Positions 48,830-58,843 of a stretch of DNA of 64,000 nt are shown in pieces (position 1 is the first letter of the stretch; the number at the start of each line of letters is the position of its first letter). The notes beneath the pieces were generated by a model. The model was not told the DNA's origin, did not search any database, and worked only from the letters and a program-made list of their open reading frames with translations. The position numbers were made by a program, and so were the translations under genes. This stretch comes from Ruminococcus sp. GTDB taxonomy: Bacteria > Bacillota > Clostridia > Oscillospirales > Ruminococcaceae. The stretch covers positions 50,571 through 114,570 of the forward strand of contig JAJQGO010000026.1 of the NCBI GenBank assembly GCA_021200415.1. Direction: 5' to 3'.

Positions 48830-48866
48830 TTTTTTTCATAATAAACTCCTTCCTAATTTATTTCTA

Positions 48867-48920
48867 CTAAAACACTCCACCCTTTGGTTCTGAACCGGAG
48901 GGTGGAGTGCTTTTTCTTTG
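48867..48920. terminator. Bidirectional terminator between tRNA-Leu and tRNA-Arg
   Basis: AAAACACTCCACCCT-ttggttctgaaccgg-AGGGTGGAGTGCTTTTT. Confidence 0.8.
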
Positions 48921-48966
48921 CAAAACACAAAACCGAACGGTTCTTCCGTTCGGTTTGGTGGGGATT

Positions 48967-49041
48967 TGGTGCGCCTGAATGGGATCGAACCATCGCGCAT
49001 GGCGTCGGAGGCCATTGCTCTATCCGCTGAGCTACAGGCGC
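48967..49041 (-). tRNA. tRNA-Arg (CCG)
   Basis: Minus strand GCGCCTGTAGCTCAGCGGATAGAGCAATGGCCTCCGACGCCATGCGCGATGGTTCGATCCCATTCAGGCGCACCA; anticodon CCG; CCA encoded. Confidence 0.94.
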
Positions 49042-49233
49042 ATTTCTGATGCTTCGCATGATTCATTGTGCAGAACCGCAAAAAAATGCCCGTCGGGCGG
49101 CACGGAAAATTGTGACAATTTCATCATGTGAAAGCACATTGATTTTATTATACCAAAAACTCTTGAAATTTGCAAGCCCCTGTGATATAATATTTTTTGA
49201 TAACAATCTTCATCATTTAAGGGGAGAAATTTT

Positions 49234-49794
49234 TTGGACGATTTTATTTATCTGATCATTGCGCAGACAGGTACACGGCCTGCAAGATTCTTTAAATTTA
49301 TCACTAAAAAACCGTACAATCATGTTTCATTATCCAGGGATATAAATCTTTCGGAGATGTACAGCTTCTGCCGTACATACCGTCCGTTCCCGATTCCCGC
49401 CACGTTTAACAAGGAGATAGTCGGTAAGGGAACCTTGGGGCAGTTCAACAGTATACCGTGTGAAATCTATCAGATTCCTGTTACACATAGGCAAAAAAGA
49501 ACATATGAACACATCATTCACCATTTCAGCAAGAACAGAAAGGTCTACTCCTATAATATTCTCGGTCTTTTGGCAGTCTACCTCAACATCGAGTGGAACA
49601 GGAAAAAGAATTTCCTCTGCTCACAGTTTGTCGCATACACCATGCTCAAAATGGGGATTCCGCTGAAAAAGCCCTTCTGCCTCTATACGCCCGACGATTT
49701 CAGAAACTTCCCCGGGGCGGCTCTGGTTTATCAGGGCGAGCTTAATAATTTCTACTACAATATGCACGCAAATTTAATCGAGCAGAGATATTAG
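49234..49794 (+). CDS. Permuted papain-like (YiiX/NlpC-P60-related) protein, TTG start
   Basis: FITKKPYNHVSLSRD His motif, KNFLCSQFVAYTMLKMG Cys motif; SD AAGGGGAG before TTG. Confidence 0.6.
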   Translation: MDDFIYLIIAQTGTRPARFFKFITKKPYNHVSLSRDINLSEMYSFCRTYRPFPIPATFNKEIVGKGTLGQFNSIPCEIYQIPVTHRQKRTYEHIIHHFSKNRKVYSYNILGLLAVYLNIEWNRKKNFLCSQFVAYTMLKMGIPLKKPFCLYTPDDFRNFPGAALVYQGELNNFYYNMHANLIEQRY

Positions 49795-50073
49795 CACACC
49801 ATAGAGCTTCACCTCATCGGGAGCTGTCATGTAGAGTATATAATATAATCTGCTCTCCGGCATTATGCTCTCAATGCTGAATTCATATGTTTCCTCAAGT
49901 ATCTTCATTTCAACTGTTTCATTCCTCAACGTCAGGCTTGCGGGGCTTATCTTTTCCGTGGTAAGCTTGTTGTAGGAATTTGCGTATGACATCAAAAACA
50001 TCCATAATCCTGTAGCCAGCAGAAGGTATAACAGCACCGCCCTGACTACAGCTTTTTTCTTATTCCTTTTCAT
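49774..50073 (-). CDS. Small membrane protein of unknown function
   Basis: 99-aa ORF with N-terminal TM helix, just downstream of spoIIP. Confidence 0.6.
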   Translation of the reverse strand: MKRNKKKAVVRAVLLYLLLATGLWMFLMSYANSYNKLTTEKISPASLTLRNETVEMKILEETYEFSIESIMPESRLYYILYMTAPDEVKLYGVLISLLD

Positions 50074-50088
50074 TTTTCTCCTTTCCCG

Positions 50089-51264
50089 TTACATAAGGGA
50101 TTTAAGCAGCCTTGCAAGGGAGGCTCCTATAAGCTCCCCCGAATACTGAACCTGTTCCAGTGTGTTGCCGTGCGAGCCTACCTCAATCAGCAGACTTCCC
50201 GTTGTCAGATCTTGATTATACTTCCTGTAATCGAACAAAATCGGTCGGGTAAATCCCGGATAATCCCCCTCCAGCTGCTGCTGAAGGCTTGAAGCAAATC
50301 TGAAATTCTTCATATAGTTCGGCATATCCAGCGTTCCGTCGTCACAGCCGGATATTATCATGACCTGCGCTGCCTCCCTGCCGTTTATCTCAACAACAGG
50401 CTGATACGCTCCGCTGTCGTTCTGTATTGCGTCACGGTGTATATCAAGCACAACCTTAATTGTCGGGTACTGCTCAAGAATTTCCGTAACCGTTTCTCTG
50501 CTTCTCGCGTATGAGCCGTTATACGAGGGATAGTCATGTATATCCGTTGCGTGAATAACGCCGATTCCCTCCGCCTCAAGCTGCTCGCAGATTGCATTCC
50601 CCACCATTACCATATTTTTCGTTTCATCGGTTGTGCGGTAGTTGAAATTTGCGTCAAAGAAATCCCGCACATATGGTTCAAAGCTTTCCGTGGTATGGGT
50701 GTGATATATGAGAACCTGCGGTTCGTCCGTGTCGGTTATGGTAAAATCGGGGAGATACTTGCTCTCCGCCAAAAGCGTTTCATTCGAAACGGATGTCTTA
50801 TTATTGACCTGTCCGCAGCCCTCAAGGTCGAAGTAGGTTGTTCCGCTGAATTTTCCATAGGTGGTGCGTATAATGCTGCCTCCCTGAGTCCACTCGTCCT
50901 CCGTGGGATACGGCTTCGGCCCGGGATCATCCGAAACTGCGTCAAGGGGATTTTCCGAGCCGGATATTACGGCTTCATCGTATTCCTCCTCGGCATATCC
51001 GTATCCCTCCGAAAGAATATACTCCTCATTTATAACGTCCTCGGCGTCCTCGGGAATTTCCATGCTGTAATAGGACTGACTGTCCTGAACATTCAGATTG
51101 CCCTCGAGCTGATTTGTCTTGCCGAGATTCACGCTTCCCGCCTTCCTGAAAAAAGCTCCTATATCCGATGCGCTGCTCATGAGAGCTGCCGCCGCAAGGG
51201 GGAGCGTAAGCAGCGTGCAGCACTTTATTATGCTCAGGATTTTCCTTTTCTTATGCCTTGTCAT
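50089..51264 (-). CDS. spoIIP: Stage II sporulation protein P homologue
   Basis: VLIYHTHTTESF, VVLDIHRDAIQND, LLIEVGSHGNTLEQ: SpoIIP amidase motifs. Confidence 0.9.
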   Translation of the reverse strand: MTRHKKRKILSIIKCCTLLTLPLAAAALMSSASDIGAFFRKAGSVNLGKTNQLEGNLNVQDSQSYYSMEIPEDAEDVINEEYILSEGYGYAEEEYDEAVISGSENPLDAVSDDPGPKPYPTEDEWTQGGSIIRTTYGKFSGTTYFDLEGCGQVNNKTSVSNETLLAESKYLPDFTITDTDEPQVLIYHTHTTESFEPYVRDFFDANFNYRTTDETKNMVMVGNAICEQLEAEGIGVIHATDIHDYPSYNGSYARSRETVTEILEQYPTIKVVLDIHRDAIQNDSGAYQPVVEINGREAAQVMIISGCDDGTLDMPNYMKNFRFASSLQQQLEGDYPGFTRPILFDYRKYNQDLTTGSLLIEVGSHGNTLEQVQYSGELIGASLARLLKSLM

Positions 51265-51414
51265 AAGCTCACCTCGTTAATACTTGTGCTACCTTAATTA
51301 TACTCACCTTTTTCCGAAATTATGTGATTGTATAATTGCGCTGTTTCCCATGCATTTTATTTTTACCGCGCTCATATTCTATTATTACCCATTTTTTTCA
51401 CGGAGATGATAATA

Positions 51415-52299
51415 ATGTATGAATGCTGCAGCGCAAAACGCTTCCTTCGCCTCGTTATGCTCGATATGATAATTTTCAGTATCATTTTCGTACTGTTTTT
51501 CATCGGGAAAGCTATCGTCTATTCCGCGGCGGGCAGGGATAATGATGAGGATAAAATATTTCTTCCGGTTATAATGTACCACAGCATACGCAGCGGAACT
51601 CCGCAGGAATATGCCGTTACGCCGGAACAGGTCGAGGCGGATCTGGCATACCTGAAAAGCGGCGGCTTCACCTCCGTTTCCGCGCAGGAGCTTGTTGACT
51701 ACGTTTACAACGGCGGCTCTCTTCCGGAAAATCCCGTGCTTATTACTCTTGACGACGGCTTCTATAACAATCTCTGCTATCTCGTCCCCCTCCTTGAAAA
51801 ATATGATATGAACGCAGTTGTTTCAGTTGTGGGGAGCTACACAGACAATAACGCTGCCGCCGACCCTCACGTTCCCGAATATTCGTACCTGACGTGGGAG
51901 GATATAAACGAGCTTCTTGCCTCGGGACGAATCGAAATCGGCAGCCATACATATAATATGCATTCTGACACCTCCGCTCGCCGTGGGTGTGGCATCAATG
52001 ACGGCGAAACGAATGAGGAATACGCCGAAATTCTCAATGAGGATATTTCACTGCTCCAATCGGAAATGTGCCTGTACACGGGGTCTGTTCCCTTTGTATT
52101 CGCCTATCCCTATGGAATCGTCAGCCGTGAAAGCCTTCCCGTGCTGAGGGAAAACGGATTTCTCATAACCCTGACCTGCCGTGAAATTCCGAACTACATA
52201 ACCCGTGACGCCGACTGCCTTTTCGGCTTGGGAAGATACAACCGCAGTGGTCTTTACTCAACTGAGGAGTATATGCAAAAGCTGCTCGAAGGGAGATAA
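51415..52299 (+). CDS. Polysaccharide deacetylase family protein
   Basis: VIMYHSIRSGTPQEYAVTPEQVEADLAYLKSGGFTSVSAQEL, PVLITLDDGFYNN, IGSHTYNMHSD (NodB motifs). Confidence 0.88.
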   Translation: MYECCSAKRFLRLVMLDMIIFSIIFVLFFIGKAIVYSAAGRDNDEDKIFLPVIMYHSIRSGTPQEYAVTPEQVEADLAYLKSGGFTSVSAQELVDYVYNGGSLPENPVLITLDDGFYNNLCYLVPLLEKYDMNAVVSVVGSYTDNNAAADPHVPEYSYLTWEDINELLASGRIEIGSHTYNMHSDTSARRGCGINDGETNEEYAEILNEDISLLQSEMCLYTGSVPFVFAYPYGIVSRESLPVLRENGFLITLTCREIPNYITRDADCLFGLGRYNRSGLYSTEEYMQKLLEGR

Positions 52300-52308
52300 A
52301 AAATAACA

Positions 52309-52725
52309 ATGAACATTACACAGCTCCGCCGCCGCAAAAGCCTGATTATAGCGCTTCTTCCCCTTGTGGCAATTCCGCTTGCCTACCTTGCGGCTTACAT
52401 CTATTTCCGTTACGTCAAAATATATATAATGCCCTGTCCCGTGAGAGGCTTTCTCCATATCTACTGTGCCGGCTGCGGAGCTACACGCTGCGTTTACGCC
52501 CTCCTTCGGGGAGATTTCCTTTCGGCTATTCGCTGCAATGCCGTTGTGGTGGGACTGATTTTCCTCCTCGTGCTGTATTATATCGAGAATCTTCTTGCTC
52601 TTTTCGGGAAAAGGGTAAAAATAATTCCCCGAAGCAATGCATTTTTTTACATTGCCGCGGGGATAGCTGCCGTATATTTTATTCTCAGGAATTTCTTTCC
52701 CATTCTTGCTCCTATAAATTTATAG
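52309..52725 (+). CDS. DUF2752 membrane protein
   Basis: CPVRGFLHIYCAGCGATRCVYALLRGD motif. Confidence 0.85.
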   Translation: MNITQLRRRKSLIIALLPLVAIPLAYLAAYIYFRYVKIYIMPCPVRGFLHIYCAGCGATRCVYALLRGDFLSAIRCNAVVVGLIFLLVLYYIENLLALFGKRVKIIPRSNAFFYIAAGIAAVYFILRNFFPILAPINL

Positions 52726-52731
52726 GCAGCA

Positions 52732-53241
52732 CTATATTATTGAATCCTCCGAAGCTACTTCATTGTACCCATCAATAAAATCGTCAAAGAATTCGTTGAA
52801 GCTCTCATATCCGTATGATTTCCAGAAGGCTTCGTATTCATCATCGTTGTATTTTTCGAGATAATCGGGAAGCTCGCCTGTTTCCTGATATTCCTCTATT
52901 ACCGTATCAGCCTCGCCCACAAAGGTTATATAGTCGCCGTACACCTGCTTTATCGTCGGGCCGTAGAGGACGGTATACGCAAGGGTGAATATAAGTGAAA
53001 TCGCCGCAAGCACGATTCCCACGATGGACATGGCTTTTCCGCCGCGGTGCTTTGCAAGTGAGATTATGCCGAAAATCAGCGCAAGAGGAGCTGCGATAAA
53101 GCCCAGTCCGCAGCAGCAGCATACGACGCTTACGATGCCAAGCACCAGCGCTGCTATAGCGAAGCCCTTTTTGCCGCTTTTTTTATCCGGCTCCTCCTCC
53201 TGATAGTAAACATTGTTGTCTATATAATAATCATTGCTCAT
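52732..53241 (-). CDS. DUF4190-type membrane protein
   Basis: FAIAALVLGIVSVVCCCCGLGFIAAPLALIFGIISLAKHRGGKAMSIVGIVLA. Confidence 0.75.
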   Translation of the reverse strand: MSNDYYIDNNVYYQEEEPDKKSGKKGFAIAALVLGIVSVVCCCCGLGFIAAPLALIFGIISLAKHRGGKAMSIVGIVLAAISLIFTLAYTVLYGPTIKQVYGDYITFVGEADTVIEEYQETGELPDYLEKYNDDEYEAFWKSYGYESFNEFFDDFIDGYNEVASEDSII

Positions 53242-53307
53242 AAAATTCTCCGTTCTGCCGCCATTATCGGGGAAGTCCCCACAGCGGCGATGTGATTTAA
53301 AACTGCC

Positions 53308-54255
53308 TTAAACATTTGTTTCCCAGAGCCAGTTGCGAATTTCAAGCTCCTCGAGATTATAGGGCGTTTTCTGATAAACGCAATAGTTCAGCCAGTTGGC
53401 AAACATCAGATTCGCCGTGCATTTCCATGAAAAAACAGGCGTATTTTCGGGGTTGTCCTTCGGGAAATAATTATACGGTATCTGAATATCAATTCCCTTT
53501 TCAAGATCCCTGAAATACTCGTTTGCGATTGTTTCCCTGTCATATTCCGAATGCCCCGTTATGAAATACTGTCTGCCGTTGCGGTTGGCGACAATATGAA
53601 CTCCCGAAATTTCGGACGATGTAAGTATTTCAAGCTGCGGCACCTTCAGAATATCCTCTCGCCTGACCTCCGTATTTCTCGAATGGGGAACAAGAAAAAT
53701 ATCGTCAAAGCCTCTTAAAAGAGCGCAGTTTTCAACCTCCGCCCTATGTGGGAAAATTCCGAACATTTTTTTCTCAAGGGGATATTTCGGGATTCCGAAG
53801 TGATAATAAAGCCCCGCCTGAGCCGCCCAGCATATATGGAGAGTTGAAAATACGTGAGTTTTCGACCATTCCATTATCTCGCAGATTTCCTCCCAGTAAT
53901 CGACATCCTCATATTCAAGCAGCTCCACGGGCGCGCCTGTGATTATCATGCCGTCATAGCGCTTATCCTTTATTTTGTCAAATGTTGTATAGAAAGCCTC
54001 CAGATGATTCTGCGAGGTGTTTTTTGATACATGGGACGCAACGTGAAGCAGCTCAATATCAACCTGAAGAGGCGTGTTGCTGAGAAGCCTCAGCAGCTGA
54101 CTTTCCGTTTCGATTTTTTTAGGCATTATATTTAATATAACAACGCGGAGAGGACGTATATCCTGATGCTCAGCTCTCTCGCTGGACATGACAAATATAT
54201 TTTCTTCTCCAAGGGTTTTGAATGCCGGAAGCTCCGATGAAATTCTGATTGGCAT
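53308..54255 (-). CDS. metA: Homoserine O-succinyl/acetyltransferase
   Basis: [70 protein letters not shown]. Confidence 0.96.
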   Translation of the reverse strand: MPIRISSELPAFKTLGEENIFVMSSERAEHQDIRPLRVVILNIMPKKIETESQLLRLLSNTPLQVDIELLHVASHVSKNTSQNHLEAFYTTFDKIKDKRYDGMIITGAPVELLEYEDVDYWEEICEIMEWSKTHVFSTLHICWAAQAGLYYHFGIPKYPLEKKMFGIFPHRAEVENCALLRGFDDIFLVPHSRNTEVRREDILKVPQLEILTSSEISGVHIVANRNGRQYFITGHSEYDRETIANEYFRDLEKGIDIQIPYNYFPKDNPENTPVFSWKCTANLMFANWLNYCVYQKTPYNLEELEIRNWLWETNV

Positions 54256-54284
54256 TTCAAATTACTCCTTTCATTTAGACCGCC

Positions 54285-55016
54285 TTAATTTTCCTTACCC
54301 ATTGCGCTGCGCAGCGCCCTCAGCTCCTCGGAGGTAAGCTCCCTGTACGTTCCCGGCTTGAGCATTCCCAGCTTCAGCGGACCTATACTGATCCGGCGCA
54401 GACGCGCAACCTCAAGACCAACAGCTTCACACATTTTGCGTATCTGTCTGTTTCTGCCCTCCCTGATGGTTATGAGCAGAACAACTCTGCCTGCCTCCTT
54501 TTCCTTCACCACCACGCTTGCGGGGAGAGTTTTCCTGCCGTCTATCTCAACTCCCTCGGAAAGCCTCACAAGCTGCTCGTCGCTTATGTCGGGGCGCACC
54601 GTCACACGGTATGTTTTGGAAATATGGCGGCTCGGGTGCATGATATTATTCGCAAATTCGCCGTCGTTCGTAAACAGAAGCAGACCCTCCGAATTTCTGT
54701 CAAGACGTCCCACAGGGTACACACGCTCCTCCACGTCCGTCAGCAGATCCATGACGCATTTTCTGTCAAGCTCATCCGAAACGGTTGTAACATAGCCACG
54801 GGGCTTGTTGAGCATGATGTACACGTAATTCTTTTTCCTCGGAACAGCGATGCGTTCGCCGTCAACGGTTATAATATCCTTGAATCCGCACTTGTCGCCC
54901 AGCTTGACGCTGCGGCCGTTCAGCCTGACTCTGCCCTGTGTAATCAAAGCCTCCGCCTTTCTGCGTGAACAGAAGCCTGAATCGGCAATCATCTTTTGAA
55001 TCCTGATTTTTTCCAC
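54285..55016 (-). CDS. rluB: Pseudouridine synthase, RluB-like
   Basis: S4 domain RIQKMIADSGFCSRRKAEALITQGRVRLNG; YPVGRLDRNSEGLLLFTNDGEFAN. Confidence 0.92.
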   Translation of the reverse strand: MEKIRIQKMIADSGFCSRRKAEALITQGRVRLNGRSVKLGDKCGFKDIITVDGERIAVPRKKNYVYIMLNKPRGYVTTVSDELDRKCVMDLLTDVEERVYPVGRLDRNSEGLLLFTNDGEFANNIMHPSRHISKTYRVTVRPDISDEQLVRLSEGVEIDGRKTLPASVVVKEKEAGRVVLLITIREGRNRQIRKMCEAVGLEVARLRRISIGPLKLGMLKPGTYRELTSEELRALRSAMGKEN

Positions 55017-55034
55017 ATTTACCTCCCAAGCGGT

Positions 55035-56201
55035 TCAGCTGAAGATTTTTCTCAGCCGTGCCGCTATTTTTTCTATTAAACTTTTTTTCTTGTTGCTGTC
55101 CTCATTATCCTCATCGGGGCGGACAGCCTCGTAATCGCCATCGGCGCAAAGGGGAATTTCGCACACCTCTCTGCCCTTATATGTAATACGCAGCAATGCC
55201 GCCTGTTCGCCGTCCGATACGGGCGCATAGACGAAGGGCGGCGATATGACGCAGCACGAGAATTCGGACAAATCAGTCTCAGCCGTTGTAATTCCCGCAA
55301 AATCCGAATCAGGCTTCAGCAGAATTTTTTCCTCCGCCGCCCCGACAATATCAAGCTCCACACATTCGGAAAGCTCCGGACTGCTGCACGTCACAGCCTG
55401 AAATCCGTAATCGTACATGGCGATATGGTCGTTCCAGTCGTCCTTATCGTTGAGCGTGACGCAGATGAGATTTTTCCCGTCACGCTCGCAAGCCGAAACA
55501 AGGCATCTTCCCGCTTCATCGGTAAATCCCGTTTTCACGCCGTAAACGCCGTCATACATGGAGAGAAGCTTGTTTGTATTCGTAAGCCACCTCTCGTATG
55601 GGGGATTGCCGAAGGACACCTTAATTGTTTCGGCTGAGCATATTTCGCGGAACACCTCATTTTTCAGTGCCTCACGGGCGAGGAGCGCCATATCATATGC
55701 GGAGGAGCCGTGCCCCTCCCCCTCCAGACCGGAGGGCGTAACAAAATGCGTTGCGGTCAGCCCGATTTCCTCCGCACGCTCGTTCATCATGTCGGCAAAG
55801 GCGTCAATGCTCCCTGCAATTTCCACAGCTGCCGCGTTGGCAGCGTCATTTCCCGAGGGCAGAAGCATTCCGCAGCAAAGGGCGTATTTCGTGACAATAT
55901 CGCCCTCCTGCAAGCCCATAGACGAGCCTTCAACCTTGATTGCTTCGCTGTCCACAACAAATTCATCGTAGAGATTTCCGCTTTCTATGCAGAGAAGCGT
56001 GGTCATGATTTTAGTTGTGCTTGCCATAGGGAGCTTTTGTTTTTCGTTGACTGCGTAAATTATTTCTCCCGTGTCGGCTGAAATCAGAACTGCCGCCAGT
56101 GCGGAAACTGAGGGCTTATCATCACCGTAGGAATCAATCCGAGGGATAATATTTACAGCTATCAGCAAGGACAGGGCAATTGATATAAATTTGTTTTTCA
56201 A
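55035..56201 (-). CDS. dacF: D-alanyl-D-alanine carboxypeptidase (DacF-like)
   Basis: MASTTKIMT (SxxK), SGNDAANA, KTGFT motifs; signal peptide. Confidence 0.92.
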   Translation of the reverse strand: MKNKFISIALSLLIAVNIIPRIDSYGDDKPSVSALAAVLISADTGEIIYAVNEKQKLPMASTTKIMTTLLCIESGNLYDEFVVDSEAIKVEGSSMGLQEGDIVTKYALCCGMLLPSGNDAANAAAVEIAGSIDAFADMMNERAEEIGLTATHFVTPSGLEGEGHGSSAYDMALLAREALKNEVFREICSAETIKVSFGNPPYERWLTNTNKLLSMYDGVYGVKTGFTDEAGRCLVSACERDGKNLICVTLNDKDDWNDHIAMYDYGFQAVTCSSPELSECVELDIVGAAEEKILLKPDSDFAGITTAETDLSEFSCCVISPPFVYAPVSDGEQAALLRITYKGREVCEIPLCADGDYEAVRPDEDNEDSNKKKSLIEKIAARLRKIFS

Positions 56202-56269
56202 TGTACATTCCTCCGTAACAAGTCCGTTATGCTATTACAGAGTATGCACATTTCAGCCGCAATATGACT

Positions 56270-56686
56270 TTACAGAGTCTCCGTGTCCTCCGTCACGTCA
56301 GCCGAATCATCGCCTTTTCTCTTTTTTATGAAGCTTGTTATCTTGTCAACAGCTTCGGGAACTGTATTTATCAGGCTGCTGATGGGGTCGCTGCCCGTTT
56401 CAATGTTCACCATTTTTGCGTTTCCGTTTGAAATAACGAGAAAGCCCTCCGGCTTTATGGAAATTCCCGCTCCTGCTCCACCGCCGAAAAGCTTTTTCTC
56501 GGACTTTGACGGCAGATCTGAGCCTCCCGAGGCGAATCCGTAGGAAACCTTGGATATGGGGATAATAGTTGTTCCGTCCTCAAGCTTGATGGGGTCGCCG
56601 ATGATCGAATTGATGTCAGCCATTTCCCTGACCTTTTCCATTGAAACTCCCAGAAGCTCGCTGATTGGCGTCTGATTTGAATTCAT
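56270..56686 (-). CDS. gerW: GerW/YtfJ family sporulation protein
   Basis: NTIIPISKVSYGFASGGSD-like segment TTIIPISKVSYGFASGGSDLPSK, GGGAGAGISIKPEGFLVI. Confidence 0.9.
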   Translation of the reverse strand: MNSNQTPISELLGVSMEKVREMADINSIIGDPIKLEDGTTIIPISKVSYGFASGGSDLPSKSEKKLFGGGAGAGISIKPEGFLVISNGNAKMVNIETGSDPISSLINTVPEAVDKITSFIKKRKGDDSADVTEDTETL

Positions 56687-56764
56687 ATCTATTCTCCGTT
56701 CTGCCGCTTTAATTCAATCAAAATCCCCAAAGCGGCAATGGAGATTCCACGAAAATCAGCTTAG

Positions 56765-57523
56765 TCACGCGGACTTCGCCTCACATTTTTGACTTTTTGC
56801 TTTTTTATTTTTTCTCTTTTCAGGCAGATAGAGCCTGAAAATATATGTTATCAGGAACCATGCTCCTGCGATAACAGCTGTAATCGGCAGAAAACGCACA
56901 TTGAAGCCTGCGTCCCACCGACTTTTTTCCTTCCCGAAACCGCATTCAACGTCAACAGTTTTAAGCCTCACCGTAAATAAATTCTGCATACAAGCGATAG
57001 AATTATAAACAGCTCCGCATATTTTGCCGTACCTTAAAGCACATTTATACGCGTCCTCATGGGCGACAAGGAAATCAATATACAAATCGTTAATGTGGAA
57101 TCCCTTCAGGAGCTTCCCCAGCGGATGCTTGGCGCAGCCCCATATTTCCATGAGCAGACCAACTCTTTCCCCGAGAGTTTTTTTCTCCTTTGCCTCCGGT
57201 TCGGCTTCGTCCTGCGGATCACTGCCGCCCCCCGATTCAGCTTCGGTATCGGGCTTGCTTTCCTCTTGGGCATCTTTAGCCTCCTGCGCAGGAGCTTCAT
57301 ATTTTCGGGAGCTGCCCTTGGATTCAGGCTTGCCGCCCCGACCCTTTCCGCCTATAATTCCGCTGCCGTCGGAGTTGATAATATTAACGAATGAATATTT
57401 CAGGCTGTATTTTAATTTGTCCCCGATAAAGCTGAATTCCACCCTTACCGGCATGAGCAGCAGCAGTAATATTATGCCTAAAATGGCAAGAAGTATAAAT
57501 AAAATTATCTTTATCACTATCAT
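56765..57523 (-). CDS. DUF2953 membrane protein
   Basis: N-terminal TM, acidic linker, adjacent to GerW and ScpB as in other Clostridia. Confidence 0.7.
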   Translation of the reverse strand: MIVIKIILFILLAILGIILLLLLMPVRVEFSFIGDKLKYSLKYSFVNIINSDGSGIIGGKGRGGKPESKGSSRKYEAPAQEAKDAQEESKPDTEAESGGGSDPQDEAEPEAKEKKTLGERVGLLMEIWGCAKHPLGKLLKGFHINDLYIDFLVAHEDAYKCALRYGKICGAVYNSIACMQNLFTVRLKTVDVECGFGKEKSRWDAGFNVRFLPITAVIAGAWFLITYIFRLYLPEKRKNKKAKSQKCEAKSA

Positions 57524-57547
57524 CGCTGCTTCTCCCTGTAAAAATAA

Positions 57548-58114
57548 TTATTCGACAGCTGCTTCATCTGAATCCGAAGCCTCGACCTCCCGATTTTCGG
57601 CAGGATGTCCCGGCAGAGGCGGAAGGTCGGCAAGGGAATTTAACCCGAAGCTTCGCAGAAAAACGCTTGTTGTTTTGTAGACGATGGGCTTTCCCGGAAC
57701 ATCAAGGCGTCCTGCCTCCTCCACGAGTCCCTTTTCCACGAGATTATTCACCACGGATGAGCTGTCAATACCTCTGACGCTCTCCACGAAGCCCTTGGAT
57801 ACAGGCTGATTGTAGGCAATGACAGTCAATGCCTCCATTGCGGCATTCGAAAGGGGCGCTGATTTTTTCGTTTCAAGGGCAAGCTTAATCTGCGGCGCAA
57901 ATTCGGCTCTTGTACACATCTGATAGCTGCTCTCCAGCTTTTTTATGCAGATGCCGCTTCCGCAGTCGTTATATCTGTCGTTAAGGAGCTTTATCATGGC
58001 AGGGATATTTCCCGTTTCCACCTCGCTTGCCTGCGAAAGCCTGTAAATCTCCACAGGCTCACCGCTGGCGAAAAGAATTGCCTCGATAGCTCCGAGCTGC
58101 TCTTTAATTTCCAT
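57548..58114 (-). CDS. scpB: Segregation and condensation protein B
   Basis: MEIKEQLGAIEAILFASGEPVEIYRLSQ; AALEALTVIAYNQPVSKGFVESVRGIDSSSVVNNLVEKGLVEEAGRLDVPGKPIVYKTT. Confidence 0.93.
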   Translation of the reverse strand: MEIKEQLGAIEAILFASGEPVEIYRLSQASEVETGNIPAMIKLLNDRYNDCGSGICIKKLESSYQMCTRAEFAPQIKLALETKKSAPLSNAAMEALTVIAYNQPVSKGFVESVRGIDSSSVVNNLVEKGLVEEAGRLDVPGKPIVYKTTSVFLRSFGLNSLADLPPLPGHPAENREVEASDSDEAAVE

Positions 58115-58838
58115 GATTTTTTTCGCCGTCCCTTCTTCCCTTGAAATAAACAGTGAGATTGTCGTCGCTGATGCAGATTCTTCCGTGCCTTGTAAGCTCG
58201 AGTACGGCAAGAAATGTTGCGACTCTTTCGGAGCGGTCGGTGATGCCATCGTAGAGCTTATCCATGCAGACCTCTCCCGTTCCGTAAAGCTCACGGAGAA
58301 TATGAACCACCTTCGACAAAACGGAAACGATTTTCCGCTTCACCACGGAATTTATTTTATCTTCAATGTGCAGCTTTTTTGATTCGGGCGTGAGATTTTT
58401 ATTCGACAGGGCGGAATAAGCCGACGTCAGGCGTTCAGGCTCGTGGACAAGGCTGTATGTGGCGTCCACCTTGATTTTCATGGGCTGTCTTACGAAAATA
58501 TCTCCGCCCACATAGCGTGACGCAAGCACCTCAGCCGCCTGTTTGCAGATTGAATACTCAATAAGCGCGCCCTCAAGCTCCTTTTTCATCTGTTCAGCCT
58601 CCTCCGGCTGTGGGAGGAGGGACGCAGTTTTTATATAGATAAGCCTTGCCGCCATTTCGAGAAATTCCCCCGCAAGCTCTAAATCCTGCTCACGGCACTG
58701 ATCTATATACAGCAGATATTGATCCAGAAGCTCGGAAATTTCAATATCGCAGATATTCAGCTTATGCTTTGATATGAGGCTCAGGAGCAAATCAAGCGGC
58801 CCTTCGAACACATCAAGCTTAAATGAAAGGGTACTCAT
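58104..58838 (-). CDS. scpA: Segregation and condensation protein A
   Basis: SFKLDVFEGPLDLLLSLISKHKLNICDIEISELLDQYL. Confidence 0.94.
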   Translation of the reverse strand: MSTLSFKLDVFEGPLDLLLSLISKHKLNICDIEISELLDQYLLYIDQCREQDLELAGEFLEMAARLIYIKTASLLPQPEEAEQMKKELEGALIEYSICKQAAEVLASRYVGGDIFVRQPMKIKVDATYSLVHEPERLTSAYSALSNKNLTPESKKLHIEDKINSVVKRKIVSVLSKVVHILRELYGTGEVCMDKLYDGITDRSERVATFLAVLELTRHGRICISDDNLTVYFKGRRDGEKNHGN

Positions 58839-58843
58839 TTAAA

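Noticed and set aside
48836-49081. 81- and 68-aa minus-strand ORFs
   Set aside because: They overlap the tRNA-Arg gene and terminator hairpins and have no recognisable protein features.
53241-54284. SAM-type riboswitch for metA
   Set aside because: The metA upstream gap is only ~30 nt and rluB follows; no room for the aptamer.
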